A DNA stretch of 64,000 bases from Streptomyces sp. ATexAB-D23 (GCF_000373645.1 NZ_KB892006.1:62001-126000), one strand, 5' to 3'. Positions 1-8,478 are shown, numbered from the stretch's first letter. Numbers and translations: made by a program. The notes: a model not told the origin generated them from the sequence alone.

Positions 1-173
1 CCGCCGGACTGGTCTCCGGCAGCCGGGTCGGACGCGAGGTCCGCTACGCGGTGAAGCCGGCGACCCTCGACGCGACGGCGCGGTGGATGACCATGCTCGC
101 AGCCGACTGGGATCGGCGTCTGGCGAAGATCAAGCACGTCGCCGAGTCAGCGGAACGGCACGACACCCCTTAG
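1..173 (+). CDS. ArsR-like winged-helix regulator, C-terminal fragment
   Basis: Only the last 56 codons are in the window; frame 3 runs to TAG at 171-173. The fragment begins inside what looks like the winged-helix wing (AGLVSGSRVGREVRYAV) and continues into a helix with ARWMTMLAADWDRRL. That layout, a glycine/arginine-rich wing then LDATARWM...WDRRL, is typical of the C-terminus of small ArsR-family repressors that often pair with SRPBCC proteins. The DNA-binding helix and any partner gene lie outside the window, so the target is unknown. A hairpin follows directly. Confidence 0.6.
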   Translation, partial: AGLVSGSRVGREVRYAVKPATLDATARWMTMLAADWDRRLAKIKHVAESAERHDTP

Positions 174-183
174 ACCCTGTCGT

Positions 184-235
184 CCCATTCCCCTCCGTCG
201 CACGGCCCGCCCTCCGGGCGAACGACGGGAATGGG
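184..235. terminator. hairpin after the ArsR-like fragment
   Basis: CCCATTCCC (184-192) pairs with GGGAATGGG (227-235). An inner CGCCC/GGGCG stem (208-212/216-220) closes on a 3-nt loop. It lies 10 bp after the regulator stop codon and 170 bp before the next start, which fits a terminator. There is no U tract, as is usual in Streptomyces. Confidence 0.5.
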
Positions 236-404
236 GCGGCAGCCCCCAGCACTCCCCCAGCTCCAGGTCACCCCGGCAGGGGAACCGGACTGACGGCCGG
301 TCAAGCGTCGGCCCGGCGCCCGGTGACGCGTGCCGCCGGGCGGCACGGTCGGCCGACGCGGTGACCGTTCACGAAATCGGACTCTCGATCGAGGGAACCA
401 TCTC

Positions 405-1841
405 ATGACGACCGACGCAGGTAAGAGCGAAGCGAGCTCAGCTCCACGTTTCAACAGCAGGGAACGGATGATCCTCTTCCTCCTGCTCGGGTCCGGATTC
501 ATGCTGTCCGTCGACTTCTCGATTCTGAACGTCGCGCTGCCCGAGGTCGGCGCGGGCGTCGGGCTGGGGCTGTCCGGGCTGCCCTGGATCACCTCGGCCT
601 ACGCCCTCCCGGCGGCGGGCTTCGCCCTCCTCTTCGGACGGATGGGTGACCTGTTCGGCCGCCGCCGGCTCTTCATAATCGGCCTGGCACTGCTCGGCGC
701 AGCCTCACTGCTCGGCGGATTCGCCCAGAACCCCGAGGTACTGCTGACGGCCCGCGCACTTCAGGGCTTCGCTACCGCGATGGCGATCCCCGCGTCCCTG
801 TCCCTGCTCACCAGCACCTTCGCGGAAGGCGCACAGCGAGACCGGGTCCTCGGCCTCAACGGCGCGCTGCTCTCCGGCGGCTTCACGGTCGGCGCACTGG
901 TCGGCGGAGTCCTGGTCAGCCTGCTCAGCTGGCGAGCCGCGTTCTTCATCAACGTCCCCGTGGCGGTGGTCATCCTGGCGTTCACCCCCTCGCTGCTCAA
1001 GGAGAGCAGCGTCCCCGACCGGGTGAAGCTGGACGTGCCCGGGGCGGTGACCGCGGCCGGCGGTCTGCTGGCCGTCATCTACGCGGTCATCGAGACGAAC
1101 ATCTACGCGGCCGTCATCGGTGTGGTTCTGCTGGCCTCGTTCTGGATGATCGAGCTGCGTTCACCCGCGCCGCTCGCCCCGGTGCGCATCCTGAAGCGGC
1201 CGACGGTGAAGTGGGGCAACTACGCGGGTCTCGTGGTCTTCTCCATGGGGACCGCCATGATCTTCCTGATGACCCTCTACCTTCAGAACGTCCTGGACTA
1301 CTCCCCGCTGATCACCGGCCTGGTCTTCGGTGTCCCGGGGCTGGCGGCCATGGTCGCCGGGGTCATCGCCGGGCGCTCCATCGGACGCCACGGCAGCCGG
1401 AAGGTGCTGGCCGTGGGCATGTCCGTGCAGGGCCTGGCGATCGTTCCGCTGATCTTCCTCGGCACCGACCGGGTGGCGCTCGCGATCGTGATCCCCGCGC
1501 TGTTCATCGCGTTCTTCGGGCATGTGACCTCCATCGTGGCCTACACCGTGACCGGCACCTCGGGCCTGCCCAACGAGGAGCAGGGCCTGGCCACGGGCAT
1601 GACCGCGATGACCCAGCAGGTGGCCGTCACGATCGGCATCCCGATCCTGAGCACGGTCGCCGCGACCCAGGCGGTGGAACTGGACGGCCTCCACCTCGCG
1701 CTCATCGTGAACGTCGCGGTGACCCTCGCGAGCGTGGTCCTGGTCTGGCTGGGGTTGCGTGCCCGCGGCGCGGACGCTCCGGCGGCAGTCGTACCGCTGC
1801 CGGGGCAGGCCGACGAGGCGTTGGCCCGTCCGCTGGACTGA
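405..1841 (+). CDS. MFS drug efflux transporter (DHA2, 14-TM type)
   Basis: A 478-residue inner-membrane proton-coupled antiporter. The ATG at 405 was chosen because GAGGGA (391-396) sits 8 nt upstream; the open frame extends further 5' without such a site. The protein has the DHA2 hallmarks: an N-terminal helix with D-F-S-I-L-N-V-A-L-P, the loop motif GRMGDLFGRRR between helices 2 and 3, and motif C-like glycine/alanine-rich helices near residue 150-170. About 14 hydrophobic segments are visible. It stands alone between two hairpins at the left edge of the polyketide locus. Export of the polyketide product is an inference from position; it could equally be an unrelated resistance pump. Confidence 0.85.
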   Translation: MTTDAGKSEASSAPRFNSRERMILFLLLGSGFMLSVDFSILNVALPEVGAGVGLGLSGLPWITSAYALPAAGFALLFGRMGDLFGRRRLFIIGLALLGAASLLGGFAQNPEVLLTARALQGFATAMAIPASLSLLTSTFAEGAQRDRVLGLNGALLSGGFTVGALVGGVLVSLLSWRAAFFINVPVAVVILAFTPSLLKESSVPDRVKLDVPGAVTAAGGLLAVIYAVIETNIYAAVIGVVLLASFWMIELRSPAPLAPVRILKRPTVKWGNYAGLVVFSMGTAMIFLMTLYLQNVLDYSPLITGLVFGVPGLAAMVAGVIAGRSIGRHGSRKVLAVGMSVQGLAIVPLIFLGTDRVALAIVIPALFIAFFGHVTSIVAYTVTGTSGLPNEEQGLATGMTAMTQQVAVTIGIPILSTVAATQAVELDGLHLALIVNVAVTLASVVLVWLGLRARGADAPAAVVPLPGQADEALARPLD

Positions 1842-1854
1842 CACCTGGCCCCAC

Positions 1855-1884
1855 CGGAGTCGCACTCGACGGAGTGCGACTCCG
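1855..1884 (+). terminator. terminator of the MFS gene
   Basis: A perfect 12-bp stem, CGGAGTCGCACT (1855-1866) with AGTGCGACTCCG (1873-1884), and a 6-nt loop, 14 bp after the transporter stop codon. Confidence 0.65.
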
Positions 1885-1963
1885 TCGTCCTCCGGGCCGG
1901 ACCGGTGCGCCCGGATGACTGCCCGGCGGCCGTCCCTGGCGGGCCCCGTGGCCCCCGCGCCGC

Positions 1964-3349
1964 TCACCGCTCCCCCGGCACCCACTGCGCGTGGAAGCCG
2001 TGCGGCACCCGCACCGGCAGCGGGACCACGGCGACGGGCGGCCCCGTGAAGTCGGCGGTGTCCAGGACCACCAGTTCACTGCGGTCGGTGGCGGGGTCGT
2101 ACACCAGGGTCAGCAGCCAGCCGTCGGCCTCCGCGGCCCGCGCCTCGCGCGGCAGGAAGACGGGTTCCCCGGTCAGCCGTCCGCCGGCGAGGACATGACG
2201 TTCCGAACGGCCGGTGGCGAGGTCGTGCCGCAGCAGTGCCGGGCCGCAGAGGGCGGCGCCCTGGCCCGCGTCGAGTTCGACGGTGAAGGCGTACCGGTAC
2301 GGCAGTCCCGTGCACCGCTCGTCGATCAGCGGGAACTCCTGCACCCGGCTGTCGAGTTGCCGCTCCGTCACGGCGCTCTCCCGCGGATCGAGGGTCCAGC
2401 GCCACAGGGTGGGCGCCGACTCGCTGGCGTGCAGCCGGTCACGGTCGAAGGCCCGCTCGTGGCGGATCACGTCCACGGTGATCCGGCCGTCGCCCTCTTC
2501 GAAGGCGTTGACCGGGTGGAAGACGAAGCAGGGTGCGACGTCGAGCCAGAGTGCGGACGCGGCCGTGCCGCCGCGGGGCACGATCCCGATCCGGGCGCCG
2601 TGGTCGTGCTGCCAGGAGTACGGCACGGGCGAGCCGGCCCGCGCCTCGGCGGGGTCGTGGGTCACCGGCAGGTCGAAGAGGACGGCGTGGCGTTCGGTGA
2701 GGGCGAAGGAGTGCATCCAGGGGCGGCCCTTGACCGGGATCGGCAGTGCTTCGCGGACCCGGCCCGCGACGTCGAGGGTGAGCAGGACCGCCTCGTCCCT
2801 CGCGTGGTCGGTCGCGACCGCGAGGAGTTCGCCGGTGACCGGGTCGGTGAGGGGGTGCGCGCAGAAACCGCCGGGCAGGGTGCCGTCGAAGTCGGTGCGG
2901 GCGCGGGTGGCGAGGCCGGAGTCGATGACGAGCGGCAGGGCGGTTGCGGCGGCCACGGCCAGGGTGCGGCCGGCGTGCCGGACCAGGTTCGCGTTGACGT
3001 TGTCGTCCGGTCCGTTGCGGGGCCCGGGAGTGGGCAGTTCGTTGAGCGCGCCGCTGATCGCGTCGGTCCGCAGCCAGCGGTTGCGGTACGACAGCGCGCG
3101 GCCGCCGCCCAGCCGGATCGCGTGCACCATCCCGTCGCCCCCCAGGGCGTGGTCGACGGCGGGGTCGTGGGCGCCCCGGGCATTGGGCCCGATCCGCAGG
3201 AAGGTTCCGTCGAGCTGCGGCGGCAGCGTGCCGCGCACCGTCAGCTCGGTGTGGTCGGTCTCGGCCGACACCGGCTGGTAGCCACGCCCGAGAAGGTGCA
3301 CCGTGCTGTGCGGGAGTGTGCCGCGGGCAGGGTCAGTGGTGCGAGGCAT
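1964..3349 (-). CDS. carotenoid-oxygenase (CCD/RPE65) family protein
   Basis: A 461-residue non-haem Fe(II) dioxygenase of the family that cleaves conjugated C=C bonds of carotenoids, stilbenes and related polyenes. The four expected iron-binding histidines are visible: H165 (FCAHPLTDPVTGEL), H213 (WMHSFALTE), H278 (VFHPVNAFE) and H453 (HGFHAQW). The family opening (GTFLRIGPNARG, then GGDGMVH) is also present, so it should be active. No signal peptide, so cytoplasmic. It is divergent from the TetR gene, with a palindromic spacer between them, suggesting TetR control. No carotenoid synthesis genes (crtE/B/I) are in the window, and the nearest polyene source is the PKSE 6 kb away. Action on a PKS polyene is therefore plausible but inferred. 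Confidence 0.85.
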   Translation of the reverse strand: MPRTTDPARGTLPHSTVHLLGRGYQPVSAETDHTELTVRGTLPPQLDGTFLRIGPNARGAHDPAVDHALGGDGMVHAIRLGGGRALSYRNRWLRTDAISGALNELPTPGPRNGPDDNVNANLVRHAGRTLAVAAATALPLVIDSGLATRARTDFDGTLPGGFCAHPLTDPVTGELLAVATDHARDEAVLLTLDVAGRVREALPIPVKGRPWMHSFALTERHAVLFDLPVTHDPAEARAGSPVPYSWQHDHGARIGIVPRGGTAASALWLDVAPCFVFHPVNAFEEGDGRITVDVIRHERAFDRDRLHASESAPTLWRWTLDPRESAVTERQLDSRVQEFPLIDERCTGLPYRYAFTVELDAGQGAALCGPALLRHDLATGRSERHVLAGGRLTGEPVFLPREARAAEADGWLLTLVYDPATDRSELVVLDTADFTGPPVAVVPLPVRVPHGFHAQWVPGER

Positions 3350-3375
3350 GGCCGCCTCCTCCGTTGAGTATCACC

Positions 3376-3409
3376 GTTACGTAACGCTGTCACGGAATAG
3401 CGTCACAGC
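3376..3409. promoter_or_regulatory. candidate operator between the oxygenase and TetR genes
   Basis: The 80-bp divergent spacer holds a perfect palindrome, GTTACGTAAC (3376-3385). It also holds an imperfect one in which GCTGTCACG (3386-3394) mirrors the GCGTCACAGC half-site (3400-3409). A -10-like CATACT (3417-3422) sits 7 nt before the GTG of the TetR gene, suggesting a leaderless transcript. TetR proteins usually bind such palindromes in their own divergent promoter. Confidence 0.5.
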
Positions 3410-3429
3410 CGCCCGCCATACTGTCAAGG

Positions 3430-4080
3430 GTGAGCCCACGCCGAGTTGACCCGAACCTCCGCCCCCAACTCATCGACGCCGCGGCGAAGCTGCTCGGCGA
3501 GGAGGGGCCGGCCGCACTGTCCACCCGCAAGCTGGCAGCCATGGTGGGCACCTCGACCACGGCCGTCTACACGCACTTCGGTGGAATGGACGACCTGGTG
3601 CGCGCGATGGTCCACGAGGGGTTCAGGCTGCTCGGTGACAGGATGAGGGCGGTCGAGGAGAGCGACGACCCGGTGGCCGACGTGCTCGCGCTCGGCTGGG
3701 CGTACCGGGACAACGCCCGGGAGCACTGGCACCTGTACAACGTGATGTTCGGCGGTTCGGGCCTCAGCGGCTTCTCCCTCACCGACGCCGACCGGCAGCA
3801 CGGCCGCTACACTCTGGACATCCTCGTCGGAGCGGTCAAGCGCTGTGCCGCGACCGGCCGCTTCCGTCCCTTCGACCCCGAACTGGTCGCCCATCAGCTG
3901 TGGATCGCCCTGCACGGCCTGGTCACCCTGGACCTCGGCGGCTACCTGGTCGAGCCCAACACCGCGGACGTCTGCTTCGAGGCGCAGGTGAGCGGAATGA
4001 TCCTGGGCGCGGGGGACGATCCGCGGCGGGCCCAGGAGTCCCTGGCCAGGGCCGCACAACGGCGGCTCCGGACCCAGTAG
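3430..4080 (+). CDS. TetR family transcriptional regulator
   Basis: 216 residues, the usual TetR length. The N-terminal helix-turn-helix spans about residues 12-58 (LIDAAAKLLGEEGPAALSTR, then LAAMVGTSTTAVYTHFGGMDDL, where TAVYTHFGGMDDL is the recognition-helix signature). The rest is a TetR_C-like ligand-binding domain containing WAYRDNAREHWHLYNVMFGG. GTG at 3430 is the start; there is no clear Shine-Dalgarno and a -10-like element lies 7 nt upstream, so a leaderless mRNA is likely. It faces away from the carotenoid-oxygenase gene across the palindromic spacer and converges on the membrane-protein gene. Repression of the divergent oxygenase gene is inferred. Confidence 0.88.
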   Translation: MSPRRVDPNLRPQLIDAAAKLLGEEGPAALSTRKLAAMVGTSTTAVYTHFGGMDDLVRAMVHEGFRLLGDRMRAVEESDDPVADVLALGWAYRDNAREHWHLYNVMFGGSGLSGFSLTDADRQHGRYTLDILVGAVKRCAATGRFRPFDPELVAHQLWIALHGLVTLDLGGYLVEPNTADVCFEAQVSGMILGAGDDPRRAQESLARAAQRRLRTQ

Positions 4081-4127
4081 GGCCCAGAGCCGCCGTCGGT
4101 GGTTCCGCCGGGGCGGAGGGAAACCCG

Positions 4128-5096
4128 CTACGCGTTCCAGGGAGCCGTCGGGAACCATATGTAATCGAGCTTGCCCAGCATCCGGATGTCCCAGTAGATG
4201 ACCGTGAACGCGCCGGCCACGAGGAACGCGGACGCGGTCAGCGTCGCCACCCGGCCCGGCTTGGTGGCCAGCCAGCGCTGGACGGGCCGGCTGAGGCTGT
4301 AGGACAGGAGCAGGAAGATCACCGCCATCACCAGGAAGTTGCCGATGGACTGGAGCGAGAAGGCGACCGCCCCGAAGAGCGGGTTGTGTTCCTCGGCCGC
4401 CTGCCGGAACAGGTTGCGGAACAGCGGGTAGGGGCGGCCGATCAGGAAGGCCCCGACCATGACGCCGATCAGTACCAGCGGAGCGTTCGGGTGCCGGCGC
4501 GAGAGTGCCGCCAGCGGGTCGGGGACCAGACCGGCCGCGGCGAGCCCGAGCACCAGCATGAACAGGCCGAGCACTCCGTACACGATCATGGCCTGGGCGA
4601 TCCGGGGCGAGATGCCGTGCGTCTGCGCCGTCGAGAACTGCGGCATGTGGGTGCCGACCAGACCGACCAGCACCCCGTAGGCGGCCGAGACCGGCAGCAT
4701 GCCGGCCGCCATCCAGCCCAGCGGCCGCAGCGCGTGTGCCAGCCGCTGACGGCGGGTGAGGCTGATCTGCCCGACCAGCGGGCCCACCGCCCCGAACACC
4801 GCCACGTTGCAGGCGGTGAAGGAGCCGGCCAGGCCGGACACCAGGGCGAAGAGCACCCCGGCGCCGATGCCGGACAACTCCGTTTCCTTGGCGTCATGGC
4901 CGAGCAGTTGGCTGGCGGTGCGGAAGCCGATCTCGTCGTCCGCCAGCTTCGAGGACCATGCGTAGGCGATCAGTAAGCCGCCGAGCAGGCTGAGCACGAG
5001 GAGCAGGACCCGGCGGCGCGGGAACAGGCCGTTGACGAAGAGCGACGTGGCGTGCGGCGGGGCCGTCGGGGCCGGAACGGAGGTGGTGTCGGTCAC
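4128..5096 (-). CDS. polytopic membrane protein, function unknown (weakly CcdA/DsbD-like)
   Basis: 322 residues from GTG 5096, chosen because AGAGGAG (at about 5104-5110 on this strand) lies at a good distance; the open frame continues upstream without support. Seven to eight hydrophobic helices are visible. The segment SGIGAGVLFALVSGLAGSFT followed by ACN recalls the glycine-rich, cysteine-bearing helices of CcdA/DsbD electron carriers, but only one clear cysteine is present and the match is weak. A charged loop (RRQRLAHALR) follows, and the C-terminus ends in an aromatic WFPTAPWNA. It is divergent from unbL across 268 bp, so it may share regulation with the polyketide locus. I do not recognise it firmly. 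Confidence 0.6.
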   Translation of the reverse strand: MTDTTSVPAPTAPPHATSLFVNGLFPRRRVLLLVLSLLGGLLIAYAWSSKLADDEIGFRTASQLLGHDAKETELSGIGAGVLFALVSGLAGSFTACNVAVFGAVGPLVGQISLTRRQRLAHALRPLGWMAAGMLPVSAAYGVLVGLVGTHMPQFSTAQTHGISPRIAQAMIVYGVLGLFMLVLGLAAAGLVPDPLAALSRRHPNAPLVLIGVMVGAFLIGRPYPLFRNLFRQAAEEHNPLFGAVAFSLQSIGNFLVMAVIFLLLSYSLSRPVQRWLATKPGRVATLTASAFLVAGAFTVIYWDIRMLGKLDYIWFPTAPWNA

Positions 5097-5364
5097 GTGA
5101 GGTCTCCTCTGGGGCTGGGCGGTGCCGGAACCGGTGCACGAGGTCCGCCACCCCGGCCGCTCCCGTTCGGAACGGCCGCATGCGAGACCTCGGATGTGGG
5201 GACGTGCGGGCGACGCGACTGATTGTCGGGACCCGGCCCGCTCCGTGCCTACTCCTGAATTGCCCGGTACCGGCACGGCAGAAGTAGTACGGCGGGCCGC
5301 GGAACCGGAGCATGTAACCGGAGAGCTGCGGCCGTCCGGGCGCGCGGCGGGCTGGAGGGCAACG

Positions 5365-6348
5365 ATGAGCGCGAGCTGGCGAGCGGTCAGGCGCCGTCTG
5401 ATGACACCGAGCCACAACGAGACCAAGCTGTCGACCCGGGGCTTCCACGAGAAGAGCCCCGAGGCGCGGGAGACGCTCGAAACGGTCGGGGCGACCTTCC
5501 TCGACGGGTACGCGTTCGCCGTCGAGGCACGCGACCAGGACGAGGCGCACGAGCGGCTGGAACGGATCCCGGTGCGGTTCCGCGGCTTCGCCTACGAGGG
5601 CGCGGCGATGGGACTGGCCATGCTGGACGGACTTCCGGTACCCGGCAACGGCCGGGTACCGGCCTTCCTGGCGGGCCACGGCGCCCCGCACGGCTACATG
5701 GTGCACGTCGGGGTCGGCTGGGCGATGGCCCGGCTGCCCCGCTTCCGGTGGGCGTCCATCGCGCCCGCCGACCCGCTGCTGCGCTGGCTGGCCCTGGACG
5801 GATACGGCTTCCACCAGGCCTACTTCCGTACCCAGCGCTATGTGCGCGAGCAGTACCGGGACCCGTCCTTCCGGTGGCCCGGCGACGAGACCCGGCGGTA
5901 CGCCGGGCACGCCGTCGACCAGGGCATCGGGCGGGCGCTGTGGTTCATCGGCGGCACCGACCCGGCCGTGGTCGCGGACCTGGTGGACAGCTTCGCGGCG
6001 GACCGGCGGGCCGATCTCTACAGCGGGGTCGGCCTGGCCGCCTGCTACGCCGGCGGTGCCGGCGAGGCCGAGCTGCTGTACCTGCTCGAACGGGCCGGTC
6101 GCTACCGGCCGCAGCTCGCCCAGGGCGTGGCCTTCGCCTCGACCACCCGGGTGGAGTCCGGACTGCTGACACCGCACACCGAGATGGCCGCGCAGCTGAT
6201 CTGCGGTATGAGCCCGCGGCAGGTCACCGAGGTCTGCTCGCACGCCCGGCCCGATCCCGTCGTGGACGGCCGGCTGACGGCGTACGAGGTATGGCGCCGG
6301 GAGATCGCCGAGCGGGTCTCCAGCGACGCCCCCGAGGCGCGGGCATGA
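5365..6348 (+). CDS. unbL: UnbL-like protein (DUF1702), enediyne PKS cassette
   Basis: 327 residues from ATG 5365 with GGAGGG (5354-5359) 5 nt upstream. It matches my recollection of the DUF1702/UnbL family that accompanies enediyne PKSs: a TRGF start, the block FLDGYAFAVEA near residues 45-55, FRGFAYEGAAMGLAMLDGL, a central region rich in G/A/W (GIGRALWFIGGTDPAVVADL) and the C-terminal CGMSPRQVTEVC. No transmembrane segment or signal peptide; the biochemical role is unknown. The stop overlaps the P450 start (ATGA, 6345-6348), so the two are translationally coupled. In characterised clusters unbL lies directly beside unbV-unbU-pksE; here it is separated and on the opposite strand. Confidence 0.8.
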   Translation: MSASWRAVRRRLMTPSHNETKLSTRGFHEKSPEARETLETVGATFLDGYAFAVEARDQDEAHERLERIPVRFRGFAYEGAAMGLAMLDGLPVPGNGRVPAFLAGHGAPHGYMVHVGVGWAMARLPRFRWASIAPADPLLRWLALDGYGFHQAYFRTQRYVREQYRDPSFRWPGDETRRYAGHAVDQGIGRALWFIGGTDPAVVADLVDSFAADRRADLYSGVGLAACYAGGAGEAELLYLLERAGRYRPQLAQGVAFASTTRVESGLLTPHTEMAAQLICGMSPRQVTEVCSHARPDPVVDGRLTAYEVWRREIAERVSSDAPEARA

Positions 6349-7742
6349 CCGGCGTGGACTCGGCCCCGGCCCCGGCCCCGCCGGGCGGCGGCCGGCCGCG
6401 TCGGCCACCGGGGCCGTCGCGGGCCGGCACCCCGGTGCTCCTGGCCCGGATGGCATCCGACCGGCTGGCGGTGATGACCGAGGCGGCGGCCACCTACGGC
6501 GACGCGGTACGGCTGCCGCTCGGCCCCAAGACCCTGTACTTCTTCAACCACCCCGACCACATCCGCCGGGTGCTGACCGACAACAGCGCCAACTACCACA
6601 AGGGCATCGGTCTGGTGCACGCCCGCCGCGCGCTCGGCAACGGCCTGCTGACCAGTGAGGGCCCGCTGTGGCGTGCCCAGCGCAAGGTGATCCAGCCGGC
6701 GTTCCAGCCGCGCCGGATCAACCGGCAGATCGGGGCCATCGGCGAGGAGGCGATGCTGCTGGCGGACCGGCTGAGGCGGTCGGCGGGCGAGGGAGCGGTG
6801 GACATCCGGCAGGAGATGACCGGGCTCACCCTCGGGGTGCTCGGCCGCTCGCTGCTGGACGCGGACCTGGGCGCGTACGAGTCCATCGGCGAGGCCTTCG
6901 AAATCGTCCAGGACCAGGCCGTCTTCGAGATGATGAGCCTGAGTTCGGTGCCCACCTGGGTGCCGCTGCCCCTGCAGCTGAGGTTCCGCAGGGCGCGGGC
7001 CGAACTGAACCGCATCGTGGCCGCGCTCGCCCGGGAGCGGGAACTGCACCCGGCTTCCGACGGCACTCGCGACGACGTGCTCTCGCGCCTCATCGACGCG
7101 ACGGCCGACGAGCGGGATCCGGCGGTCCGGCAGAACCGGATGCGCGACGAGCTGATCACCCTGCTGCTCGCCGGGCACGACACCACCGCCAGCACCCTCA
7201 ACTGGACGCTGTATCTGCTGGACCGGCACCCCGAAGCGGGCGACCGGGTACGCGCCGAGGTCGACGAGGTGCTGGGCGACCGGCTGCCGGCCATCGAGGA
7301 CTTCCACCGGCTCACGTACACGTCGATGGTGCTCCAGGAGGTGATGCGGCTGTACCCGGCGGTGTGGCTGCTGCCGCGCAGGGCGCTGGCGGCGGACGAG
7401 ATCGGCGGCTACCGGGTGCCGGCCGGCGCCGATGTGGTGCTGTGCCCCTACACACTGCACCGGCACCCGGACTTCTGGGAGGACCCGGACCGGTTCGACC
7501 CGGAACGCTTCGCCACGGGCCGCTCCGCGGGCCGGCACCGGTACAGCTACGTACCGTTCGGTGCGGGACCGCGGGTCTGTGTCGGCAGCAGCCTGGGGAT
7601 GATGGAGGCCACGGTGGTGCTCGCCGTCCTGCTGCGCCGGCTGCGGCTCTCGGTCCCCCCGGGTCACAAGGTGCGGGCCGAGCCGATGCTGACCCTGCGG
7701 GTCAAGGGCGGCCTGCCGATGACCGTGGAGGCGCGGAACTGA
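6345..7742 (+). CDS. cytochrome P450
   Basis: 465 residues, starting at the ATG that overlaps the unbL stop. All P450 signatures are intact: the I-helix oxygen-binding motif AGHDTTAST (276-284), the K-helix ExxR (E332-R335, EVMR), FDPERF in the meander, and the haem loop FGAGPRVCVG with the thiolate ligand C412. The sequence style (HDTTASTLNWTLYLL, then ALHRHP-like YTLHRHPDFWEDPDRFDPERF) resembles the CYP102/CYP4-like bacterial clan that oxidises long aliphatic chains more than typical macrolide CYP107s. Coupling to unbL points to oxidation of the PKSE-derived chain; the substrate is inferred. Redox partners are not encoded nearby. Confidence 0.9.
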   Translation: MTGVDSAPAPAPPGGGRPRRPPGPSRAGTPVLLARMASDRLAVMTEAAATYGDAVRLPLGPKTLYFFNHPDHIRRVLTDNSANYHKGIGLVHARRALGNGLLTSEGPLWRAQRKVIQPAFQPRRINRQIGAIGEEAMLLADRLRRSAGEGAVDIRQEMTGLTLGVLGRSLLDADLGAYESIGEAFEIVQDQAVFEMMSLSSVPTWVPLPLQLRFRRARAELNRIVAALARERELHPASDGTRDDVLSRLIDATADERDPAVRQNRMRDELITLLLAGHDTTASTLNWTLYLLDRHPEAGDRVRAEVDEVLGDRLPAIEDFHRLTYTSMVLQEVMRLYPAVWLLPRRALAADEIGGYRVPAGADVVLCPYTLHRHPDFWEDPDRFDPERFATGRSAGRHRYSYVPFGAGPRVCVGSSLGMMEATVVLAVLLRRLRLSVPPGHKVRAEPMLTLRVKGGLPMTVEARN

Positions 7743-7774
7743 CGGTGTGCCGGCGAGGACGGACCGGTCACGCC

Positions 7775-7813
7775 AACGGCCGCCCCGGGCAGCAGTGGCC
7801 CGGGGCGGCCGTT
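7775..7813 (+). terminator. terminator of the unbL-P450 operon
   Basis: A perfect 16-bp stem: AACGGCCGCCCCGGGC (7775-7790) pairs with its complement (7798-7813) around the 7-nt loop AGCAGTG, 32 bp after the P450 stop. Confidence 0.85.
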
Positions 7814-7851
7814 CGTGTTCCGGAATCCGCCGCGAGGTGCGGCGGGCAAGC

Positions 7852-7886
7852 GGGAAGCCCGGCCGGGGCAGTCGGCCGGGCTTCCC
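7852..7886 (-). terminator. terminator of the unbV-unbU-pksE-tebC operon
   Basis: A perfect 14-bp stem, GGGAAGCCCGGCCG (7852-7865) with CGGCCGGGCTTCCC (7873-7886), loop of 7 nt. It lies 13 bp beyond the stop of the flavin reductase and back to back with the P450 terminator. Confidence 0.85.
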
Positions 7887-7899
7887 GATCGAACCGGGG

Positions 7900-8478
7900 T
7901 CAGGCGGCGACGCGGCGGAAGGCCCCGCCCAGGAAGAGCAGCGGGTCCTCGCCCGACGCGTTGCCCGCGCCCAGTACCGAGCCCACGAAGATGGTGTGGT
8001 CACCCCCGTCGTGGATGGCGCTGAGCCGGCACTCCAGCCATGCCTGGACGTGGCCCAGCACGGGGGCTCCGGTGTGCCGGCCGGGTTCGTGGTCGATGCC
8101 GGCGAACTCCGCCGCACCGCGCGGGCGCGAGTGGTCGGCGAAGTGGCGGGCCACCCACTCCTGGTCCCGGCTGAGCACCGAGACCGCGAACGCCTGCTCG
8201 GCCAGCACGAGTTGGTGGATGGCCGCCGACTTCACGACGCACACCAGCACCTGGGCCGGTTCGAGGGAGACGGAGGTGAAGGAGTTGGCGGTCATGCCGC
8301 GCGGAGCGTCGCGTCCCGCGGTCAGTACGGTCACCCCGGTGGCGAAGCGCCCCAGCACCCCGCGCAGTGCGCGACGGTCGTGGATGTCCGCCTCGGGCGC
8401 CTCCGCGGGAAGTGGCGGCAGGTCGAGCGGACCGGGCAGCGGAACGGAGGCGGATGGGACGATGGACATGTGGATCAC
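7900..8478 (-). CDS. flavin reductase (HpaC/SgcE6-like)
   Basis: 192 residues; a small FMN/FAD reductase of the split-barrel family that supplies reduced flavin to a partner monooxygenase. Typical motifs are LRGVLGRFATGVTVLTAGRD at residues 37-56, then GMTANSFTSVSLEPAQVLVCV (the flavin-binding TANSF/S-L-x-P signature), and the GGDHTIFVGSV strand near residue 165. The GTG at 8478 overlaps the TGA of tebC (GTGA, 8475-8478), so the start is fixed by coupling although no good Shine-Dalgarno is seen; ATG 8469 is the alternative. Flavin reductases of this class occur in enediyne clusters. No flavin-dependent monooxygenase that would use it is found in the window, so its partner is unknown. Confidence 0.85.
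   Translation of the reverse strand: MIHMSIVPSASVPLPGPLDLPPLPAEAPEADIHDRRALRGVLGRFATGVTVLTAGRDAPRGMTANSFTSVSLEPAQVLVCVVKSAAIHQLVLAEQAFAVSVLSRDQEWVARHFADHSRPRGAAEFAGIDHEPGRHTGAPVLGHVQAWLECRLSAIHDGGDHTIFVGSVLGAGNASGEDPLLFLGGAFRRVAA

Noticed and set aside
330..404. A longer start for the MFS transporter
   Set aside because: The extra 25 residues are arginine/glycine-rich and the Shine-Dalgarno is placed for the ATG at 405.
1991..3367. Long open frame opposite the carotenoid-oxygenase gene
   Set aside because: GC-rich antisense shadow without motifs; the minus-strand protein carries all family residues.
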